DNA of 6,543 bases from Chloroflexota bacterium (GTDB lineage: Bacteria > Chloroflexota > Dehalococcoidia > Tepidiformales > Tepidiformaceae), in NCBI GenBank assembly GCA_021823905.1, contig JAKALX010000212.1, positions 1 to 6,543 of the forward strand, read 5' to 3'. Within the stretch, counting starts at the first letter, position 1. Every line of letters begins with the position of its first letter. Below are positions 1-4,469 of this stretch, one piece after another. The position numbers and the translations under genes were made by a program. The notes beneath the pieces are model-generated. The model ran no database searches. It worked only from the letters and a program-made list of their open reading frames with translations, and had not been told where the DNA came from.

Positions 1-294
1 GCCGATGTGACGCTTGCGCCGGGGTACCGGCTCGTCGAGTTCCGCGTGCGCATCGAGAAGTCGGGCTTCTGGCCGGCGTTCTTCACGCCCTACTTCTTCT
101 CCGTGCGGGACTGCCCCGGCAACGTCTACACGGTCGATTCGCCCGCGACGAGCGCACAGGGCGCGCGGTTCCGCGTCTTCTGGACCGGCGGCCGCCTGGA
201 GAAGGACGTCTACTTCCAGCTCCCGCGCGGCGCCGCGCCCTGCGAGCTCCGCTACTTCGCCGGCCGCGGCATCATCCGGTTCATCTTCGATTGA
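1..294 (+). CDS. C-terminal end of an unidentified protein, DUF4352-like beta-sandwich (5' partial)
   Basis: The reading frame is open from the left edge and ends at a TGA at 292-294, so only the last 97 codons are visible and the true start lies outside the window. The residues alternate in a beta-strand pattern (YRLVEFRVRIEKSG, then FFSVRD, GNVYTVD, RFRVFW, KDVYFQLP, ELRYF, IRFIFD). This order resembles the C-terminal immunoglobulin-like domains of the DUF4352 type, found at the ends of lipoproteins and secreted proteins: an early strand about a free-standing variable, a 'D..GN.Y..D' turn, then a 'G.....V.F.LP....P.EL.Y' ending. That assignment is by pattern only. GC is high (68% in the first 60 bases) like purL and unlike the next four genes, so it is probably a resident gene. 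Function, localisation and full length cannot be judged from this fragment. Confidence 0.75.
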   Translation, partial: ADVTLAPGYRLVEFRVRIEKSGFWPAFFTPYFFSVRDCPGNVYTVDSPATSAQGARFRVFWTGGRLEKDVYFQLPRGAAPCELRYFAGRGIIRFIFD

Positions 295-575
295 GCGCTC
301 ATCACCCCTGCACGCTTCGTCGCCCTGCTGACGACGACACCCGAGTCCCCGTGACCATTCACGCTGCCGGCTGCGGTTCGGCCGTGGCGAACCCGACAGC
401 TGAACCCAGGCAGACCCAGCAGTCCAGAGTCCGCTGGTCCCTTCTCGTTTGGTCGCAGTGAAGCTAGTCCTGAGAGAATAGGTGTTCTCCCGCCCTCGGA
501 TCAGGGTCTTGCCCCACACGCCGTAGGGGTTCCACCGAAGGCTCCACGTAGGGTTTGCAGCCTAACCTCGATCTC
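295..575. other. Non-coding spacer upstream of the accessory cassette, with a hairpin at 370-400
   Basis: No convincing gene lies in these 281 bases. An imperfect inverted repeat is visible: GCTG (370-373) pairs with CAGC (397-400) and GGTTCG (375-380) pairs perfectly with CGAACC (388-393) around a 7-base loop, with a 1x3 internal bulge. It has no T tract after it, so it is not a standard intrinsic terminator, although it could end or stabilise the upstream transcript. No strong sigma70 promoter is seen. The best weak match is TTGGTC (449-454), a 17-base spacer, then GAGAAT (472-477). A TAACCT at 563-568, eight bases before the ATG at 576, could be a -10 box for a leaderless transcript. Both promoter ideas are weak. 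Confidence 0.35.
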
Positions 576-1346
576 ATGAAGCACATCGTGATGTTCAGCG
601 GTGGAGTCGGATCGTGGGCGGCGGCCAAGCGTGTAGCCGCCAATTGCGGAACCGACGAATTGCTCCTACTCTTCGGTGACACACTCATTGAAGACGAGGA
701 CCTGTACCGTTTCCTGCGCGAAGCGGCCGACAACGTTGGTGGCAAGCTCGTCTGGATCGCTGAAGGCCGGAATCCATGGGAGGTCTTCCGCGACGAGCGC
801 TTCATCGGAAATTCTATGGCCGACCCGTGTTCCAAGATCCTCAAACGCAACTTTCTGCGAAGGTGGCTAGACGAGCATTGCGATCCATCCGATACTACGG
901 TTTACTTGGGCATCGATTGGACCGAGATCCATCGTCTGGATCGCGCCGCGAGTCGGTGGGCACCGTGGACGGTCGAGGCTCCCCTCTGCGAGCCGCCCCT
1001 AAGGACGAAAGAGGAGCTCTTGCAACTTGCTTCTGACGAAGGCCTCCAACCACCGCGCCTCTACGAGCTCGGGTTTCCCCACAACAATTGCGGCGGCTTC
1101 TGCGTGAAAGCTGGCCAAGGGCACTTCAAGCGGCTGCTGGAAGTTTTCCCGGAGCGCTACCGGATGCACGAAGAGAAGGAGGAGGGACTCAGGGCACATT
1201 TGGGGCGCGACGTCTCCATCCTCAAGGACCGCCGAGGAGGCCACACGTCCCCTATGTCGTTGCGAGAGTTCCGGAAGCGCGTGCAGTCAGAGCCATGGAG
1301 CGTCGACGAGCTCGAGTGGGGTGGCTGTGGCTGCGCTGTTGATTGA
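576..1346 (+). CDS. PAPS-reductase-like PP-loop ATP pyrophosphatase, probable nucleic-acid modification enzyme
   Basis: The protein has 256 residues from the ATG at 576. A TTG at 555 would add seven residues, but the ATG sits just before the first beta strand, as usual in this fold; neither start has a clear Shine-Dalgarno. Residues 4-14 (IVMFSGGVGSW) hold the SGGxxS PP-loop that binds the ATP phosphates in N-type ATP pyrophosphatases. They are followed by an LLLLFGDT strand at 29-36, an acidic IEDEDLYRF stretch, and DPCSKILKR at 83-91, the position of the conserved substrate-side motif of PAPS reductase relatives. Further blocks are LGIDWTEIHR (111-120), HNNCGGFCVKAGQ (169-181) and a C-terminal GGCGC (249-253). 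Cysteines 85, 138, 172, 176, 251 and 253 could include metal or iron-sulfur ligands. From memory, close relatives occur in actinobacteria and their phages, usually named 'PAPS reductase' although not in sulfate-assimilation operons. With a DGQHR protein two genes on, sulfur or nucleotide transfer to DNA or RNA is likelier than sulfate reduction. It is shorter than typical DndC, so I do not call it dndC. Confidence 0.88.
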   Translation: MKHIVMFSGGVGSWAAAKRVAANCGTDELLLLFGDTLIEDEDLYRFLREAADNVGGKLVWIAEGRNPWEVFRDERFIGNSMADPCSKILKRNFLRRWLDEHCDPSDTTVYLGIDWTEIHRLDRAASRWAPWTVEAPLCEPPLRTKEELLQLASDEGLQPPRLYELGFPHNNCGGFCVKAGQGHFKRLLEVFPERYRMHEEKEEGLRAHLGRDVSILKDRRGGHTSPMSLREFRKRVQSEPWSVDELEWGGCGCAVD

Positions 1347-1352
1347 GGCACG

Positions 1353-1817
1353 ATGCCGGACATACTCGATGAAGTAAGCGAGCTCGGTCTTCACACGTGG
1401 GCGATGCGATTGTGGCCTAGGATGTGGGACGGGTATGGGGGCGGCGACCTACGGTGGGAGACGGCTCCTCTCTCGCTCGCCGACCGGGAGAAGATCCCTT
1501 CGGCGCCGGGAATCTACACTTTGATCGTCCAGCCTGCCATCGCGGGTCACCCATCCAACTCGTGTCTAATGTACGTCGGACAAGCAGTATCACTCAGAGA
1601 GCGGTTTGGGAGGTACCTCACGCGCGAGCGCGCTGACAGCGGTCGCCCAAAGCTCGTACGACTTCTGAAGCGATATGAGGACCACATCTTGTTCTGCTTT
1701 ACTCAGGTTCCTAAAGACAGGCTGACTTCGACTGAAGCGGGACTAATCACGGCCTTCATTCCGCCGGCTAACGACAAGTTTCCCGCTCGAATATCTAGGG
1801 TCGTGAATGCCTTCTAG
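1353..1817 (+). CDS. Small GIY-YIG family nuclease
   Basis: The protein has 154 residues. The ATG at 1353 follows the previous stop by 6 bases, with a weak GAGG (1345-1348) four bases upstream that overlaps that stop, so translation is probably coupled. The GIY-YIG hallmarks are all present in order: G-I-Y at 53-55 (APGIYTL), Y-V-G at 74-76 (MYVGQA), arginines in LRERFGRYL (R82, R84, R87) where the catalytic Arg belongs, a Glu in TEAGLI (E128) at the metal-binding position, and an Asn in PPANDKF (N140). The domain runs from about residue 48 to 145, the usual size of about 100 residues. Residues 1-45 are Trp- and Gly-rich and match nothing I recognise. With the catalytic set intact, this is predicted to be an active metal-dependent nuclease that cuts one DNA strand per site. 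Nothing resembles the other UvrC domains or a homing-endonuclease DNA-binding tail. Its place between a modification-type enzyme and a DGQHR protein suggests cleavage of, or guidance by, modified DNA. That role is inference. Confidence 0.85.
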   Translation: MPDILDEVSELGLHTWAMRLWPRMWDGYGGGDLRWETAPLSLADREKIPSAPGIYTLIVQPAIAGHPSNSCLMYVGQAVSLRERFGRYLTRERADSGRPKLVRLLKRYEDHILFCFTQVPKDRLTSTEAGLITAFIPPANDKFPARISRVVNAF

Positions 1818-3084
1818 GATGCCCACCAAATCTAACCCTCTGGTACTGGCCGCGCTGCGCGCCGAGATGGGCGATTGGACCTACTACATCAGCATGATGA
1901 AGTTTGCTGACGTCGCTCATCGCATCAGCATCGTCCAAGACATTCACACCAGCCATTCACTTCAGGAGCTCCTTCAGCGACAGCTCACGGCTAGATCAAA
2001 GACGATCAGAGACTACCTGCTAAACCAACCACAGCGCTTCTTCAACGCGCTCGTGGTTGCGACCTACGGTGGCCAGTCGACTTGGAACGAACTATCGGTT
2101 CAAGATGGCCCAGCCGGACTCCTGGCGCCTCCGCCGGATCTCGAAGGCGTGTTGGGATTCCTGTCCTTCGATGAGACAGTAAAGCTCTTCGCTGTCGATG
2201 GACAGCATCGGGTTGTGGGCATCCGTCAAGCACTGGCGAGGGACGCGGGCCTCGCGCTCCAAGAGGTCTGCGCGATTTTCGTTCCTGGTGTCATTCAACA
2301 GCACAGGCAAGACGATCCCGACGGCTTCGAGCGCACTCGGCGGCTGTTCTCAACACTCAATCGTTACGCGAAACCCGTTAACAAACGCGACATTATCGCT
2401 CTCGATGAGGACGATGTCGTGGCTATCATTGCGCGCAATATGGTCGAAGAATATCCGCTGTTTCGAGACAAGGTCTCTGCGAAACAGTCGAAGGCGATCC
2501 CTACCAGCGACCGCGGGAGCTTTACCAACATCATCACGATCTATGACGTGTTGGACGTCATTCTCCGAACTCCGCGCTGGTCCGAAGTGAAGCGGTTCCG
2601 CCCGGATGACGCGAACCTCAGCCTATTCAGCGAGCGGGCGCGAGAGTTCTGGGATTTGATGATCAGAAACTTTGAGCCGCTTCAGTTCGTTGCGGGCGCC
2701 GAAGCGCGGCCCAACCTAGTCGAGCAGTACAGGGGCCCAGAGGGCGGCCATCTGCTGTTCCGTCCCGTGGGTCTCAATATCGTGACCAAGGCGATCTCCC
2801 TTCTCCGCGATCAATCGGTTCGCTTAGACGAGTCGATACGCCGATGTGCGCTGGCACCGATGAACCTTGCCGAGATCCCATGGGCTCGCTTACTCTGGGA
2901 TCCCGCAAACGGCCGCATGATCACGACTGGAGAAAACCAAAGGGTCGCGCTCAGAATCCTCTTTCACATAGTTGGTGGCGACCTTCAAAGACTCAACACT
3001 GACGCTACGGAACTCCGGGCCGAGTGGGCGGGCATCTTGGGAAGGAACGTTGAGGAAGTCGCTTTGCCGACTGTGGTCGCGTAG
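1807..3084 (+). CDS. DndB-like DGQHR-domain protein
   Basis: The protein has 425 residues. The ATG at 1807 overlaps the end of the GIY-YIG gene by 11 bases and has an AGGG at 1797-1800, six bases upstream. An in-frame ATG at 1819 has no such site, so 1807 is preferred. The defining motif is LFAVDGQHRVVGI at about 127-139, with DGQHR at 131-135. A second conserved block, RRLFSTLNRYAKPVNKRDII (178-197), matches the 'F..LN..AKPV' region that follows DGQHR in this superfamily. The family includes DndB of the DNA phosphorothioation system, reported as a transcriptional regulator of dnd genes, and the DGQHR proteins of 7-deazaguanine DNA-modification islands; the motif has been compared with the ParB/sulfiredoxin fold. 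There is no signal peptide or membrane helix, so it should be cytoplasmic and probably binds DNA. It could regulate this operon, guide the PP-loop enzyme to its target, or both. The family call is firm, the exact job is not. Confidence 0.88.
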   Translation: MPSRMPTKSNPLVLAALRAEMGDWTYYISMMKFADVAHRISIVQDIHTSHSLQELLQRQLTARSKTIRDYLLNQPQRFFNALVVATYGGQSTWNELSVQDGPAGLLAPPPDLEGVLGFLSFDETVKLFAVDGQHRVVGIRQALARDAGLALQEVCAIFVPGVIQQHRQDDPDGFERTRRLFSTLNRYAKPVNKRDIIALDEDDVVAIIARNMVEEYPLFRDKVSAKQSKAIPTSDRGSFTNIITIYDVLDVILRTPRWSEVKRFRPDDANLSLFSERAREFWDLMIRNFEPLQFVAGAEARPNLVEQYRGPEGGHLLFRPVGLNIVTKAISLLRDQSVRLDESIRRCALAPMNLAEIPWARLLWDPANGRMITTGENQRVALRILFHIVGGDLQRLNTDATELRAEWAGILGRNVEEVALPTVVA

Positions 3085-3111
3085 GCTCAAGTCGGGTGCC
3101 TCCTAATCAGT

Positions 3112-3125
3112 CCTCGCGCGCGAGG
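3112..3125. repeat. Perfect 14-bp palindrome, possible operator or RBS-hiding hairpin
   Basis: CCTCGCGCGCGAGG is identical to its own reverse complement. It lies in the 82-base gap between the DGQHR gene and the membrane gene. As DNA it could be an operator for a dimeric regulator. As RNA it can fold as CCTCG/CGAGG around a CGCG loop, and its right arm overlaps the GAGGGG (3122-3127) that would serve an ATG at 3133. A short GC palindrome can arise by chance in GC-rich DNA, so function is unproven. Confidence 0.5.
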
Positions 3126-3132
3126 GGATCAA

Positions 3133-3180
3133 ATGAGGCGTAGGCTAGTGACGACGGCATTCGGGCGTGAACGTTCGTAG
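3133..3180 (+). CDS. Possible 15-codon leader ORF overlapping the start of the membrane gene
   Basis: An ATG at 3133 lies five bases after a good Shine-Dalgarno, GAGGGG (3122-3127). It opens a 15-residue frame (MRRRLVTTAFGRERS) that ends with TAG at 3178-3180. The GTG start of the membrane gene (3167) lies inside it in another frame and has no clear ribosome site of its own. Ribosomes ending at 3180 could reinitiate at 3167, so the short ORF may serve translational coupling instead of making a working peptide. It is too short for coding statistics, and chance is a real alternative. Confidence 0.3.
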   Translation: MRRRLVTTAFGRERS

Positions 3181-4300
3181 CTTCGCAGAGGTAGCCGAGT
3201 TCTTTCTCCGCGATATCTTCGCGTTTCTCGTGCCTGGTGCCGTGCTCCTCATCGCACTGAGCTTGGTCTTTGGCCGGACCCTCAGCGATGCTCTCGGCGG
3301 GACTCTCACCATCCCTCCTGAAGGCGCCGACCAGTGGACGATCGCGGTAGTTCTGTCGTACATAGCCGGCGCCTCGATGCAAGCGGCCGGTGAGCGCATC
3401 GTAGTCGCTGTGATCAACCGGTTGGGGGAGTTCGCCATCAAGCGGTGCAAGACGCAATGGCGCATTGGGGACATAGAGTCCCAAAGTTCCTTCAACCAAC
3501 GGACGACTGGCTCCCGTTCATTCCTAACACTCCGCGCGATGCTGAGGGACCATCTCCACTTCGACGTCGAAGCCGATCTCCACAAGGTGCGCAACCTCGC
3601 GATGTCCATCGCGCCCAGTCGGATCAGCGAGGTCTATAGGAACATGTACACTTCCCAGCTCTGCCTCGGCTCATCGGTGGCGCTCCTAACCACCTCCATT
3701 ATCACTCTGGGCTCCATTGGGCTGAATCAATTCACTTCCGTCGGGCCAGAGACGCGAAGCTTTGGTTCCGCATGGCTCGTCGTGTTCCTGCCAATGGCAG
3801 TCCTGCTGTTGGATCGACGATATCGTTACTACAGCATATCGATGAGGATCCCCATCGACATCGCTCTCGCTTATCTTTCAGAAGGAGCGACAAACAGTAG
3901 AGGAGCGGTCGCGATGAAGACACACCTAGTTTATCTTGCTGGGGGAATGCGAGGGACATGGCAGGATGAAGTCAAGGCCGCTTGCTTGAAACTCGAGTTC
4001 TCCGATCCGCGAAACCACGCGTTGACAGAGCCGCGAGACTTCACGGCTTGGGATCTCGAACACATCCGTCAGTCTGACGTTCTGCTCGGTTATATGTCGG
4101 AAGACAACCCCTCGGGTGTTGGACTCGCGCTCGAACTCGGATACGCGAAGGCGCTCGGCAAGCTGACGATTCTAGTCGACGAGAAATCCGCCGGAGACAA
4201 GGAGTTCGCCCGCTACTTTTCGATTGTCGCGGCCGCCGTAGACGTGAGGAAATCCAGTCTGGCGGAAGGCATCACTTTTCTCCAGAGCTTAGAGCGGTAG
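3167..4300 (+). CDS. Membrane protein fused to a nucleoside 2-deoxyribosyltransferase-like domain
   Basis: The protein has 377 residues from a GTG start. The frame is closed by a stop at 3149-3151, and GTG 3167 is the only usable start before the first hydrophobic segment. Four membrane segments are visible: about 17-36 (IFAFLVPGAVLLIAL), 57-72 (TIAVVLSYIAGAS), 164-185 (SVALLTTSIITLG) and 201-216 (WLVVFLPMAVLLL). A mostly basic soluble stretch at 75-160 separates the two pairs. After a short linker, residues 252-377 form a Rossmann-like domain: HLVYLAGGMRG, then W265, AWDLEHIRQSDVLLGYM (294-310) and SGVGLALELGYAKALGK (316-332). This matches the nucleoside 2-deoxyribosyltransferase family in the first-strand 'YLAG', the 'D..I..SD.LL' motif and the 'G..LELGYA..LGK' motif, where E323 is the likely catalytic Glu. 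The family cleaves or exchanges bases on (deoxy)nucleosides, and some members hydrolyse nucleotides. A membrane anchor on this domain is unusual and suggests a nucleotide-sensing or nucleotide-degrading effector (inference). Confidence 0.8.
   Translation: MNVRSFAEVAEFFLRDIFAFLVPGAVLLIALSLVFGRTLSDALGGTLTIPPEGADQWTIAVVLSYIAGASMQAAGERIVVAVINRLGEFAIKRCKTQWRIGDIESQSSFNQRTTGSRSFLTLRAMLRDHLHFDVEADLHKVRNLAMSIAPSRISEVYRNMYTSQLCLGSSVALLTTSIITLGSIGLNQFTSVGPETRSFGSAWLVVFLPMAVLLLDRRYRYYSISMRIPIDIALAYLSEGATNSRGAVAMKTHLVYLAGGMRGTWQDEVKAACLKLEFSDPRNHALTEPRDFTAWDLEHIRQSDVLLGYMSEDNPSGVGLALELGYAKALGKLTILVDEKSAGDKEFARYFSIVAAAVDVRKSSLAEGITFLQSLER
3900..3916 (+). promoter_or_regulatory. Internal ribosome site and ATG inside the membrane/NDT fusion gene
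   Basis: GAGGAG at 3900-3905 lies eight bases before an in-frame ATG at 3914, exactly at the boundary between the membrane part and the deoxyribosyltransferase-like domain (residue 250 of the fusion). Starting here would give a 128-residue soluble protein consisting of the whole enzyme domain. A second strong match, AGAAGGAG (3880-3887), lies just upstream but has no start codon at proper spacing. This arrangement looks like a former or active gene start preserved inside a longer frame. Confidence 0.45.
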
Positions 4301-4469
4301 CATCGGCCGATCGGTTGGCCTGCGTCGCACGATGCACGTTGGGCGAACCGTGGAACTGGCCTTCGGCTAGCCTCGGCCAGCGTCGGGCGCCACGTGGCCT
4401 GGCGCTTCACCAGCACGTTCCCTGCCGGCCTGCCCTGAGCCTTCGACCCAGCCGCCCGCGCCTGTCACA
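4301..4469. terminator. Spacer between cassette and purL with clustered hairpins
   Basis: No gene is seen in these 169 bases. Three short inverted repeats follow the cassette stop: GGCCGA/TTGGCC around TCGG (4305-4320, includes one G-U pair), CTGGCC/GGCCAG around 13 bases (4356-4380), and GCGCCA/TGGCGC around 7 bases (4387-4405). None has a T run, so they are not canonical intrinsic terminators, but some GC-rich bacteria end transcripts at hairpins without T runs. Chance hairpins are frequent at this GC content. No clear purL promoter or Shine-Dalgarno is visible before 4470. Confidence 0.3.

Noticed and set aside
464..850. Minus-strand frame over the start of the PP-loop gene
   Set aside because: It is Ser/Arg-rich with no recognisable motif, and it overlaps a gene with clear family motifs on the + strand.
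576..1346. Sulfate-assimilation PAPS reductase (cysH)
   Set aside because: No cys genes are nearby, the C-terminal motif of CysH is not seen, and the neighbours are DNA-acting families. Only the fold and PP-loop are shared.
576..3084. A classical dnd phosphorothioation operon
   Set aside because: DndD, DndE and a cysteine desulfurase are absent, the PP-loop protein is shorter than DndC, and a GIY-YIG gene sits between the two dnd-like genes.
4430..4450. Segment CCTGAGCCTTCGAC resembling a widespread intergenic 'CCTGAGC..TCGA' hairpin repeat
   Set aside because: The second arm needed to form the hairpin is missing, so it is at most a decayed copy.
413..4452. 8-bp direct repeat GACCCAGC at 413-420 and 4445-4452, flanking the cassette
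   Set aside because: An 8-bp match between two spacers of about 280 and 170 bases is expected about once by chance, and the match does not extend. It is not good evidence for an attachment site or target duplication.
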